A program made the translations under genes and the position numbers. A stretch of 64,000 bases of DNA from Brochothrix campestris (GTDB taxonomy: Bacteria; Bacillota; Bacilli; Lactobacillales; Listeriaceae), in the NCBI RefSeq assembly GCF_046058945.1, contig NZ_CP175511.1, forward strand, positions 930,001 to 994,000, in the 5' to 3' direction. This document shows positions 53,206-60,928 of the stretch, in pieces. The notes beneath the pieces are model-generated. The model was not told where the DNA came from and did not search any database. It saw nothing but the letters and a program-made list of their open reading frames with translations. Within the stretch, counting starts at the first letter, position 1. Every line of letters begins with the position of its first letter.

Positions 53206-54333
53206 TTATTCCATCATAAATGATGAGAATTTGTCAGCAGCTACAGCAATATTTTCTGGATAGAGATGATTATAGATGTTCATAGTTGTTTTGAAATCAC
53301 TATGTCGTAATCTATGTTGAACTTCAGCTACTGACATACCCGCTTCAAAGCATAGACAACAATGCGTGTGTCTAAAATCATGAGGTTTAAGTTTTGGATG
53401 ATTTGGAAACTGTTTATGAATCCATTTCAGCCAATCATTGACCGCCTGTGGTCGATATAATCTTCCATCCTTCATGACGAATAAAAACGAGGGATTCAGT
53501 TGTTGTTTTCTTATCTCGTACCATTTTTTTAATACATTAATGGTTTCGTCATCTAATCCTACTTTTTCGTAAGAAGATTTAGTTTTTGGAGTATCCAGAT
53601 AGGGAATATAATGTTCATCAAGCCCAAGAGTCTTTCTAACAAAAATAGTTTTTTCTTCCCAATCAATATCATCCCATTCCAACCCTAAGGCTTCACCTTT
53701 TCTCATACCGGTAAATGCTAATAAATGAAAATAGGTATAATAGACAGGATTGTCTAAGGTCTTAATATCAGACAAAAAGTTGAGTAATTCTTGTTTCGTT
53801 AGAAATACAGCGGCATTAGATTTAGAGGTGTCTCTAACTGGATTGTAGGTGTTTCTCATGACGTTAGTTGTTATATATTCCATTCGAACAGCAAAATCCA
53901 GTATTTGAGCGGTTAATCTTCTTAACTTAATCGCAATACCATTGACTTGAATTTCCCATTTATCGACAACTCGCCTACAATAAGTGGTTGTGATGTCTTT
54001 TAATTTTAACTTTCCAAAATGAGGCAGAATATGAATTTGGGAATAACGCATGTAAGTGAGCCACGTTGATTTTTTGACACGTTTTTCTTTATAATCAAGA
54101 AACTCCTGCCAAACATGCTTGAAATCTTTCGTTGCAGAAGTATCCATCTTACTTTTTCGTTCAGCCATTGCTTTAATAAGATGTGCTTCTGCTTCTTTTT
54201 TTGTATCAAAATTTGCTTTTTTTAATCGTTCAGGTTTTAAAGTGTATGGATTGATACCCATATAGACATCATACTTCCACTTTTTAATCCCTCGCTTAGT
54301 ATATGAAACTATATCTTTTTTCTTTTTAGTCAT
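53206..54333 (-). CDS. int: Phage/ICE-type tyrosine integrase 1
   Basis: A 375-residue site-specific recombinase of the Tn916/phage integrase group. An N-terminal AP2-like arm-binding domain (about residues 1-55), a SAM-like core-binding domain and the catalytic domain are present. Catalytic residues: Arg in FTGMRKGEALGLEW, His-X-X-Arg in HDFRHTH, His in RLRHSDFKT and Tyr in TMNIYNHLY. It reads toward the GH85 gene with its stop beside the tandem repeats, the usual orientation of an integrase at one end of an element. ATG 54333 follows AGAGGAAA. Confidence 0.9.
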   Translation of the reverse strand: MTKKKKDIVSYTKRGIKKWKYDVYMGINPYTLKPERLKKANFDTKKEAEAHLIKAMAERKSKMDTSATKDFKHVWQEFLDYKEKRVKKSTWLTYMRYSQIHILPHFGKLKLKDITTTYCRRVVDKWEIQVNGIAIKLRRLTAQILDFAVRMEYITTNVMRNTYNPVRDTSKSNAAVFLTKQELLNFLSDIKTLDNPVYYTYFHLLAFTGMRKGEALGLEWDDIDWEEKTIFVRKTLGLDEHYIPYLDTPKTKSSYEKVGLDDETINVLKKWYEIRKQQLNPSFLFVMKDGRLYRPQAVNDWLKWIHKQFPNHPKLKPHDFRHTHCCLCFEAGMSVAEVQHRLRHSDFKTTMNIYNHLYPENIAVAADKFSSFMME

Positions 54334-54403
54334 AAAATTTCCTCTCTTTTCATGACTAACGTCTATAACCCAATTATAATAAGGTTCGTGTAAAAATCAA
54401 CAA

Positions 54404-54432
54404 AGAAAGGGTAGGCTATTGCCCCCCTTTCT
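54404..54432. terminator. Terminator between the two integrase genes
   Basis: AGAAAGGG (54404-54411) / CCCTTTCT (54425-54432), followed on the minus strand by TTTGTTG. It ends integrase 2. Confidence 0.55.
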
Positions 54433-54438
54433 ATTTGT

Positions 54439-55668
54439 TTATGCTGTGAGCTCATTCATAAAGTCACTGACTTCAACAAGTGAAGTAGCATTAAGATGTA
54501 TATATGTATTCAATGTTACTGCAGTATTTGAATGGCCAACGTATCTTTGAATTTGTTTGATATCGAATTGTTTTGATTGATGAAGTCTTGTAATAAAAGT
54601 GTGTCTAATATCATGAACTGTAGCCTTTTGACAATTTGCTTGTTTTAAAATAGTTTTGAACCATCCATTTACATACGTCGGTCTATATAACTCGTTATTT
54701 TTATTTTTAAAAAGCATGTCCTGCTCAGCAGGCAATTCCTCAATATATTCTCGAATTAAATCGGTAAGCGTTGTAGAAATAGGGATTTGTCGCTCTGAAG
54801 CTTTTGTTTTACATGATGATAGAATAGCTTTATTTGTTTCTTCATCATAGGTTACGCTATTTGTGATATGAATTATCTTATTATCTAAATCAATACTTTT
54901 TCTTGATAGAGCTAATGCTTCAGATTTTCTCATTCCTGTATTAAGTAGAATGTTGAAGTAAACTTTCTTAAATATATCTTGATGGTTGTTAATAATAGTT
55001 TCGATAGCTCTCAACTCTTTGTCACTTAAGATGACGGGTGCTCTTTTTTGATCACGTTTAGGACCTCTATAATTTAATAAATGATTATTTTCAATTAATC
55101 CTTTTCTAAAAGCAAATTTATAAGTTTCACTTAAAAAAGAGAAAAGCTGTTTTGCAATTCCATTTTTGTGAATTTCATAAGATACTAAAATATCATCTAA
55201 TTCTGAAGGTTCTATTAAATTAATGTATTTATTTTTGAAATCATCAGATAAATGATTCTTAACAAGCGCCTTATATTTTTGGATAGTAGAAATCTTTAAT
55301 CCTTTTTCTTTTTTCTCTTCGATTACTTCATTGAATATACGATTAAATTCATATGAATAAGAGTATTTACCGCTCTTTTTTAACAAAGATTTTTCAATTT
55401 TCTCCTTCTCTTTATTGGCTTTTTTTAGCTCATTTCTCAAATGCATAGCAGCTTCGAGTGATGTTTTAAACTTAGCTTTTTTCAAGTAAACTCTTTTTTT
55501 AGTAAATGAATTATAGTAAGCGTATATACTATATTTGTAGTGTGTCTTTCCCCAAAAGGTGTATTCTGTTACGGATTTTAATTCTTCAGAATACTCTTGC
55601 ATTAATTTTAGATTTTCTTTCTCAATTTTTTCTTTCATTCGTTCTGCATTTGTTTTAATTTTTGGCAT
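54439..55668 (-). CDS. int: Phage/ICE-type tyrosine integrase 2
   Basis: A 409-residue tyrosine recombinase different from integrase 1 (longer, lysine-rich, AT-rich). Catalytic signatures are LNTGMRKSEALAL (Arg), VHDIRHTFITRLH (His-X-X-Arg), RYVGHSNTAVT (His) and LNTYIHL (Tyr). The lysine-rich N-terminal third contains an arm-binding-like region (YSIYAYYNSFTKKRVYLKKA) and a coiled stretch. It is divergent from the excisionase-like gene at 55875. Its ribosome site lies in a predicted hairpin (55675-55701). Having two unrelated integrases side by side suggests nested or successive insertions. Confidence 0.9.
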   Translation of the reverse strand: MPKIKTNAERMKEKIEKENLKLMQEYSEELKSVTEYTFWGKTHYKYSIYAYYNSFTKKRVYLKKAKFKTSLEAAMHLRNELKKANKEKEKIEKSLLKKSGKYSYSYEFNRIFNEVIEEKKEKGLKISTIQKYKALVKNHLSDDFKNKYINLIEPSELDDILVSYEIHKNGIAKQLFSFLSETYKFAFRKGLIENNHLLNYRGPKRDQKRAPVILSDKELRAIETIINNHQDIFKKVYFNILLNTGMRKSEALALSRKSIDLDNKIIHITNSVTYDEETNKAILSSCKTKASERQIPISTTLTDLIREYIEELPAEQDMLFKNKNNELYRPTYVNGWFKTILKQANCQKATVHDIRHTFITRLHQSKQFDIKQIQRYVGHSNTAVTLNTYIHLNATSLVEVSDFMNELTA

Positions 55669-55674
55669 CGAAGG

Positions 55675-55701
55675 TAAGCTCCTTTTTTTATTGGTAGCTT
55701 A
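55675..55701 (-). promoter_or_regulatory. Hairpin enclosing the integrase 2 ribosome site
   Basis: On the minus strand TAAGCT (55701-55696) and AGCTTA (55680-55675) pair around the A-rich loop; the Shine-Dalgarno AAAGGAG (55685-55679) is partly within the stem. It may dampen translation of the integrase. Confidence 0.4.
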
Positions 55702-55817
55702 GTTTATGCAAAAACAAATTTTTTACAACGCGTGAACATTAATAAAAATTTACGATTGTTACTTAAATATGTATTATTTTACTGTTAGTTTACGTGGAAC
55801 TTTATTTGATTATTAGG

Positions 55818-55846
55818 TTATTTTCTCTTATGTAGTTGCTTATAAT
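55818..55846 (+). promoter_or_regulatory. Promoter of the excisionase-like gene
   Basis: TATAAT (55841-55846) with TTATTT (55818-55823) 17 bases upstream, 28 bases before the start codon. Confidence 0.45.
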
Positions 55847-55874
55847 TCTAAAAACAAATATGGAGGGATTTAAC

Positions 55875-56207
55875 ATGAATGATTTACAACAAGCAATCGA
55901 AAAAATTTGTGATAATAGAATTAAAGAGGAAGTATCTGCTCGTGATCTTAGGATAGAAGAACTTGAGAAAGAAATAAAATATTTAAAAGTGCTGATAGAT
56001 AATTTAAGTAATACAAATAAAAAAGTAGATAAGGAGAAATTAAATATGAAGGAATCGACTGCTTATTTAGGCTATAAATCATATAATACGTTAAGTAGCA
56101 GAATTGGTACGGAAGGGTTTCCAAAAAGATATGAAGATGGAGGAAAAGTATATTTCTTGAAAGAAGAGTTAGATGCATGGATAGTAACATTAAAAAGTAA
56201 GGAGTAA
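55875..56207 (+). CDS. Small DNA-binding protein, excisionase-like (coiled coil plus helix-turn-helix)
   Basis: A 110-residue protein. The first half is a charged helical stretch (DLRIEELEKEIKYLKVLIDNL, about residues 26-46) likely to form a coiled coil. The second half (MKESTAYLGYKSYNTLSSRI, then GFPKRYEDGGKVYFLKEELDAW) is the winged-helix pattern of excisionases and AlpA/MerR-like regulators. It is divergent from integrase 2, consistent with a recombination directionality or control role. ATG 55875 follows GGAGGG; the longer frame from 55836 lacks a site. Function is inferred from fold and place. Confidence 0.7.
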   Translation: MNDLQQAIEKICDNRIKEEVSARDLRIEELEKEIKYLKVLIDNLSNTNKKVDKEKLNMKESTAYLGYKSYNTLSSRIGTEGFPKRYEDGGKVYFLKEELDAWIVTLKSKE

Positions 56208-56236
56208 GTGGAGAACCACTGTCTGACCCTTACTTG
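56196..56236 (+). other. Nested hairpin over the stop codon of the excisionase-like gene
   Basis: Outer stem AAGTAAGG (56196-56203) / CCTTACTT (56229-56236) and inner stem AGTGG-AGAA-CCACT (56208-56221). There is no T run. The two helices could end transcription weakly or protect the 3' end. Confidence 0.45.
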
Positions 56237-56362
56237 TGTTTAGAGGAAAGAATCTATTGATCAACTAAACAGTACGTCATTCTTTGCTATCAAAATATAC
56301 CATAAACAGTTAAAATATAAGTAGATAAGCATTTAATTGACAAAATAAGGAGTGTATCGCAA

Positions 56363-57961
56363 GTGGCAACTACAACATCAAAAACATTATCACAAGCACT
56401 ATGGAATTCAGCGGATATTTTGCGTTCTAAAATGGATGCTAATGAGTATAAAACCTATTTATTAAGTTTGGTATTTTATAAGTACTTATCAGATAAAATG
56501 CTGTTAAAAGCTTCTGAGTTATTAGAAGCCGATACAGATGATTTAGCACAAGCACAACGTAATTTTGAGGAAGCCTTTGCAGATGAGAGGTTGCGTGATG
56601 AGCTAATTAATGCGGTAAAAGAAGATGTCTCGTATGTGATTGAACCTAAGCTAACGTTTACTCATTTAGTGGATATGGTAAATAAAGGAAAATTCCAATT
56701 AGAAGATTTAGCGCAAGGCTTTAGAGAGATAGAGCAGTCAAGCGAGATATTTGAGAATTTATTTGAAGATGTGGACTTATATTCAAAAAAATTAGGGCCA
56801 AACAGCAGTAAACAAAACCAAACGATTTCAGCCTTAATGAAGGAATTAGCGACATTAGATATCGCACATAATGGCGATATGTTAGGCGATGCTTACGAGT
56901 ATTTAATCGGAGAGTTTGCGGCCGATTCTGGTAAAAAAGCCGGTGAATTCTATACGCCACAGCCTGTGTCTCAATTAATGACGAAAATTGTGATGCAAGG
57001 CAAAGAAAATCAAAAAGGCTTTTCTGTCTATGACCCGACGATGGGTTCAGGTTCCCTAATGTTGAATGCCAAGAAGTATTCGAATGAACCTGGTACGATT
57101 GGTTATTTCGGACAAGAATTAAACACGTCTACGTTCAACTTAGCGCGTATGAACATGATTCTACATGGAGTGGATATCGAGAACCAACATTTGAATAATG
57201 CGGATACCTTGGATGGAGATTGGCCAACAGATGAGCCAACCAACTTCGAAGCAGTTCTAATGAACCCACCTTATTCTGCTAAGTGGTCTGCCGAAAAAGG
57301 GTTCTTAGATGATCCACGTTTTTCATCTTATGGGGTATTAGCGCCGAAATCCAAAGCTGATTTTGCATTCCTGTTGCATGGCTTCTATCATTTAAAAGAT
57401 ACAGGAACAATGGCGATTGTCTTGCCTCATGGTGTGCTATTCCGTGGTGCAGCAGAAGGGAAAATTCGTCAAGCGCTATTAGAGCAAGGTGCGATTGATA
57501 CCGTGATTGGTTTACCTGCTAATATCTTCTTCAATACAAGTATTCCAACGACGATTATTATTTTGAAAAAAAATCGTTCATCTCGTGATGTTTTCTTTAT
57601 TGATGCATCAAATGACTTTGAAAAAGCGAAAACGCAAAATAATTTAACACCAGAGCATATTGAGAAAATATTAGATACTTATATCAAGCGTGAAAATATT
57701 GAGAAATATGCCCATTTGGCTTCATTTGAAGAAATCGTTGAGAATGACTTTAACTTAAATATTCCGCGTTATGTCGATACTTTTGAGGAAGAAGAACCAA
57801 TTAATCTAACGGAGCTATCTAATAGCATGAGAGCTACAAATAAAGCTATTGAACAAGCTGAAACTGAATTATACGGCTTGATGAAAGAATTAACAGCTAA
57901 TAACGATGATACAGCTCAACAATTAGCTGATTTGATGAGTTTGCTACAGGTAGGTGAGTAA
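56363..57961 (+). CDS. hsdM: Type I restriction-modification system, methyltransferase subunit HsdM
   Basis: A 532-residue N6-adenine methyltransferase. An N-terminal helical HsdM_N domain (about residues 1-140) is followed by the methylase domain with SAM motif I PTMGSGSLML (about 224) and catalytic NPPY (about 301-304). The start is GTG at 56363, 10 bases after AAGGAG. hsdS begins 1 base after the stop. With HsdS it methylates, and with HsdR it restricts, bipartite target sites. Confidence 0.95.
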   Translation: MATTTSKTLSQALWNSADILRSKMDANEYKTYLLSLVFYKYLSDKMLLKASELLEADTDDLAQAQRNFEEAFADERLRDELINAVKEDVSYVIEPKLTFTHLVDMVNKGKFQLEDLAQGFREIEQSSEIFENLFEDVDLYSKKLGPNSSKQNQTISALMKELATLDIAHNGDMLGDAYEYLIGEFAADSGKKAGEFYTPQPVSQLMTKIVMQGKENQKGFSVYDPTMGSGSLMLNAKKYSNEPGTIGYFGQELNTSTFNLARMNMILHGVDIENQHLNNADTLDGDWPTDEPTNFEAVLMNPPYSAKWSAEKGFLDDPRFSSYGVLAPKSKADFAFLLHGFYHLKDTGTMAIVLPHGVLFRGAAEGKIRQALLEQGAIDTVIGLPANIFFNTSIPTTIIILKKNRSSRDVFFIDASNDFEKAKTQNNLTPEHIEKILDTYIKRENIEKYAHLASFEEIVENDFNLNIPRYVDTFEEEEPINLTELSNSMRATNKAIEQAETELYGLMKELTANNDDTAQQLADLMSLLQVGE

Positions 57962-57962
57962 G

Positions 57963-59204
57963 ATGGCGAATAAAATAACCAAGCAACCGGAGATTAGATT
58001 TAAAGGATTTAATAACGATTGGGAACAGCGTAAGTTGAGTGAGGTCCTAAAAGTTTCTAAAGAAAAAAATAAAGATAATGGTTTTGATAAAAATGATGTT
58101 CTGTCTGTTTCAAGAGAATATGGCACAGTTAACCAAATTGAATACCAAGGAAGATCATTTGCAGGTGCTGATGTTTCAAATTACAAAGTAGTAAAGGAAA
58201 ATGATTTAATATATACTAAGAGCCCTTTAAAAGGTGCACCATATGGTATTTTTCAGAATGCCACAATAAACGGAATTATTTCTCCTTTATATGCTGTTTA
58301 TCATTCAACTGAAATAGCATATGCTCCATATGTATCTATTTATTTAAAAAATGATAATATAGCAACACATTATTTAAGCCCATTAGTCTCAAAAGGAGCT
58401 AAAAATACTATTAATGTTACCGATGAAGGTGCTTTAGAAGGGAAAATATTTTTTCCTAATGTTTTAGAACAAAGGAAAATATCAGGATTTTTTAAATCCT
58501 TAGATGATACTATCGCTCTTCAGAATTGTAAGTTAGAAGAAATGCAATTATATAAAAAAGCCATGCTTCAAAAAATGTTTCCAAAAAATGGTGAAAAAGT
58601 TCCTGAAATACGATTTGACGGATTTACTGACGATTGGGAACAGCGTAAGTTAGGAGCGATATCAGAAAGGGTAACAAGAAAAAACAAAGATTTAGAATCT
58701 ACATTACCTCTAACTATTTCTGCTCAATATGGCTTAGTTGACCAAATTACATATTTTAATAAGCAAATAGCAAGTAAAGACGTAAGCAATTATTATTTAT
58801 TGGAAAAGGGTGAGTTCGCCTATAATAAAAGTTATTCGAAAGACTATCCTTGGGGAGCAGTTAAACGATTGGATAATTATGATAAAGGCGTATTATCAAC
58901 ATTATACATAGTTTTTAAGCCAACTGATGTTGACTCGAATTTTTTAGTATCCTATTACGATACAGATAACTGGCATAGAGAGGTTTCTATGCGAGCAGCT
59001 GAGGGTGCAAGAAATCATGGACTACTAAATATTACAGCAAATGATTTTTTTGATACTGATTTAACTATTCCCACAAATAATAACGAACAACAAAAGATTG
59101 GTGCCTTTTTCAAATCTCTCGATGATGCTATCGCTCTTCAGAATAATAAGCTAAATAAGTTAAAAGAGATGAAAAAAGCATTGCTTCAAAAGATGTTTGT
59201 GTGA
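57963..59204 (+). CDS. hsdS: Type I restriction-modification specificity subunit HsdS (expressed copy)
   Basis: A 413-residue DNA-specificity subunit with two target recognition domains, TRD1 (about residues 20-180) and TRD2 (about 230-385). Each TRD is preceded by the repeat DWEQRKL and followed by a helical conserved region (FFKSLDDTIALQN after TRD1; FFKSLDDAIALQNNK after TRD2). ATG 57963 follows AGGTGAG. The short DNA blocks at these repeats also occur inverted at the silent hsdS fragment (60292-60782), so the TRDs can be exchanged. The target sequence cannot be predicted from this alone. Confidence 0.93.
   Translation: MANKITKQPEIRFKGFNNDWEQRKLSEVLKVSKEKNKDNGFDKNDVLSVSREYGTVNQIEYQGRSFAGADVSNYKVVKENDLIYTKSPLKGAPYGIFQNATINGIISPLYAVYHSTEIAYAPYVSIYLKNDNIATHYLSPLVSKGAKNTINVTDEGALEGKIFFPNVLEQRKISGFFKSLDDTIALQNCKLEEMQLYKKAMLQKMFPKNGEKVPEIRFDGFTDDWEQRKLGAISERVTRKNKDLESTLPLTISAQYGLVDQITYFNKQIASKDVSNYYLLEKGEFAYNKSYSKDYPWGAVKRLDNYDKGVLSTLYIVFKPTDVDSNFLVSYYDTDNWHREVSMRAAEGARNHGLLNITANDFFDTDLTIPTNNNEQQKIGAFFKSLDDAIALQNNKLNKLKEMKKALLQKMFV
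58014..58034 (+). repeat. hsdS recombination repeat A1 (start of TRD1)
   Basis: A 21-base sequence with core GATTGGGAACAGCG that is identical, inverted, at 60762-60782, and shared over 20 bases with 58630-58649. Confidence 0.9.
58507..58525 (+). repeat. hsdS recombination repeat B1 (after TRD1)
   Basis: ATACTATCGCTCTTCAGAA, 19 bases, identical and inverted at 60292-60310. Confidence 0.9.
58630..58649 (+). repeat. hsdS recombination repeat A2 (start of TRD2)
   Basis: ACGATTGGGAACAGCGTAAG, 20 bases shared with A1 and with the inverted copy at 60762-60782. Confidence 0.9.
59128..59143 (+). repeat. hsdS recombination repeat B2 (after TRD2)
   Basis: CTATCGCTCTTCAGAA, 16 bases shared with B1 and with the inverted copy at 60292-60310. 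Confidence 0.85.
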
Positions 59205-59316
59205 TAATTAGTGGCCATTTTTTACAGCTTTATTAATATTTTATAATTTATAGTAATTTGTGCTAAATCCTCTTTCATAATGAATGTTTAATCATCATTT
59301 TGAAGGAGGATTTTTT

Positions 59317-60234
59317 ATGATATCAGAAAGCACAAAATTTCATGAGTATTTTTTAGAATGGATTAAACTATACAAAGAAGGGGCAGTCAGAGAGATTACG
59401 CTAAAAAAATATTACACTTCACATTTGTTTATTACTCAAATTGCCCCCAATTTATTGCTATCCGAATTGAGTCGTCAATCTTATCAAGCAATATTAAATG
59501 AATATGCTTCAACACATGAAAAACAAACAACAAAGGACTTTCATCATCAGTTAAAGAGTTCTATAAGAGATGCGGTTGATGAGAAAATCATCGCTCATGA
59601 TCCGACAAGAAAAGTTGTGATAAAAGGCAAGAAACCCAGGGATAAAAAGCAAAAATATCTAAGTCAGTTCGAATTGCAAAAATTGTTAGATATTTTAGAT
59701 TTAGGTAATGAAATTAATCTTGATTGGATGATTTTGTTGATGGCAAAGACAGGGATTAGATTTTCTGAGGCTCTGGGGTTAACACCAGAGGACTTTGATT
59801 TTCATAATCACTCTATTACGATTAATAAGTCTTGGGATTATCGAAGTGAACATGGTGGTTTTCAAGGAACAAAAAATAAGTCATCTATTAGAAAGGTACC
59901 AATTGATTGGAAAACTTGTATGCAATTTTCTCATTTGATTCAAGAAAAACAAGAAAATCAGCCAATTTTTGTTGCAGGTAGAATTTATAATTCAACTGTG
60001 AATCATCGTTTGAAAAAATATTGCCAAAAGGCTAATATTCCTGTGATATCAGCGCATGGATTAAGACACACTCATGCCTCGTTATTATTGTTTGCGGGTG
60101 TTTCAATTGCGACAGTAGCGAGAAGGTTAGGTCATGCTAATATGACTACTACACAACAAGTTTATTTGCATATCATTCAAGAATTAGAGAATCAAGATAA
60201 CGATAAAGTGATGAGATATTTATCAAGTATATAG
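59317..60234 (+). CDS. Tyrosine recombinase of the hsdS inversion locus (CreX/PsrA-like)
   Basis: A 305-residue tyrosine recombinase with an N-terminal SAM-like domain and catalytic residues Arg (KTGIRFSEALGL), His-X-X-Arg (HGLRHTHASLL), His (RRLGHANMTT) and Tyr (QQVYLHII). It differs from both integrases. Recombinases of this type sit within type I restriction loci with inverted hsdS copies, for example in pneumococci and Listeria, and catalyse hsdS inversion. ATG 59317 follows GAAGGAGG; TATAAT at 59242-59247 is a likely promoter. It lies between the active and silent hsdS, within the invertible segment. Confidence 0.88.
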   Translation: MISESTKFHEYFLEWIKLYKEGAVREITLKKYYTSHLFITQIAPNLLLSELSRQSYQAILNEYASTHEKQTTKDFHHQLKSSIRDAVDEKIIAHDPTRKVVIKGKKPRDKKQKYLSQFELQKLLDILDLGNEINLDWMILLMAKTGIRFSEALGLTPEDFDFHNHSITINKSWDYRSEHGGFQGTKNKSSIRKVPIDWKTCMQFSHLIQEKQENQPIFVAGRIYNSTVNHRLKKYCQKANIPVISAHGLRHTHASLLLFAGVSIATVARRLGHANMTTTQQVYLHIIQELENQDNDKVMRYLSSI

Positions 60235-60243
60235 CCAAAAGAC

Positions 60244-60277
60244 AGGATAATGCTGAAAAGTGTTATCCTATTTTTTA
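60244..60277 (+). terminator. Terminator after the recombinase gene
   Basis: AGGATAA (60244-60250) / TTATCCT (60263-60269) around TGCTGAAAAGTG, followed by ATTTTTTA. Confidence 0.75.
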
Positions 60278-60291
60278 TAATTGACTCTAAT

Positions 60292-60310
60292 TTCTGAAGA
60301 GCGATAGTAT
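60292..60310 (-). repeat. hsdS recombination repeat B, inverted copy
   Basis: Inverse of B1 (58507-58525), 19 of 19 bases; shares 16 bases with B2. Confidence 0.9.
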
Positions 60311-60761
60311 GGTCGAGAGTATCAAAAAACTTTCCAATCTTCTCTTGTTCTGCAATTGATGGAAGCACTATTGGCATATTAAAAAACGTATCTGAATGAA
60401 TTCTTTTAGCCCTTCTTGAACCATTAGCTATTGTACCTTGAAAAAGGTAAAATTCTTTTCTTGAAACATACTCTAAAAAATATTTTGCATTTAAACCTTG
60501 TAATATATCAAATGCAGGTGAGTCCAATGTTGATTCATAACCATCTAACTCTTTAGGTATAATACCAAATGCTTGATTTAAAAAGTCCAATTTACCATAA
60601 ATAAACTGACCTTGTTTTCTAATATAGTAATTAGTTGAAGTACTTCCTTTATATATTTCTTCTTTTGGAATAACACCCTTTCCCCATAATTTAACAGTTA
60701 ATTTTTTTGCAATACTTCCATCAGAACCTGGAATCTTACTTTCCTCTAAAAATTCTCCAAC

Positions 60762-60782
60762 CTTACGCTGTTCCCAATCGTT
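60762..60782 (-). repeat. hsdS recombination repeat A, inverted copy
   Basis: Inverse of A1 (58014-58034), 21 of 21 bases; shares 20 bases with A2. Confidence 0.9.
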
Positions 60783-60882
60783 AGGTGAAAAAATGTGATA
60801 GTTTGTTATATTTTAGAGATATTCACCATACATAATATTTTTAATAACTTACTAATATCCCAACAATTTTGTACGTCTGCTA

Positions 60883-60891
60883 TGATATAAT
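60883..60891 (+). promoter_or_regulatory. Extended -10 promoter of hsdR
   Basis: TGATATAAT, 37 bases before the hsdR start. hsdR therefore does not depend on the hsdMS promoter and stays fixed when the upstream segment inverts. Confidence 0.55.
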
Positions 60892-60928
60892 TTTTAGTAT
60901 AAGGAAATAAGCGGAAAGTAGGGTAGCT

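Larger units (their letters stand above)
60292..60787 (-). pseudogene. Silent, inverted hsdS fragment with one TRD
   Basis: On the minus strand an open frame runs from the repeat at 60782-60762 (SPNDWEQRKVGEFLE) through a third, distinct TRD (LTVKLWGKG to FFNMPIVLPS) to FFDTLDHTIALQK at the repeat 60310-60292. It continues to a stop at 60192 with unrelated residues. There is no usable start codon or ribosome site; a stop lies just upstream at about 60805. It is a storage copy that becomes expressed only after inversion into hsdS. Its amino acids in the TRD differ from both TRDs of the active gene. Confidence 0.88.

Noticed and set aside
60192..60590. Minus-strand frame starting at an internal TTG as a separate small gene
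   Set aside because: It is the inner part of the silent hsdS fragment; the frame is open further upstream to the shared repeat and has no ribosome site, so it is not an independent gene.
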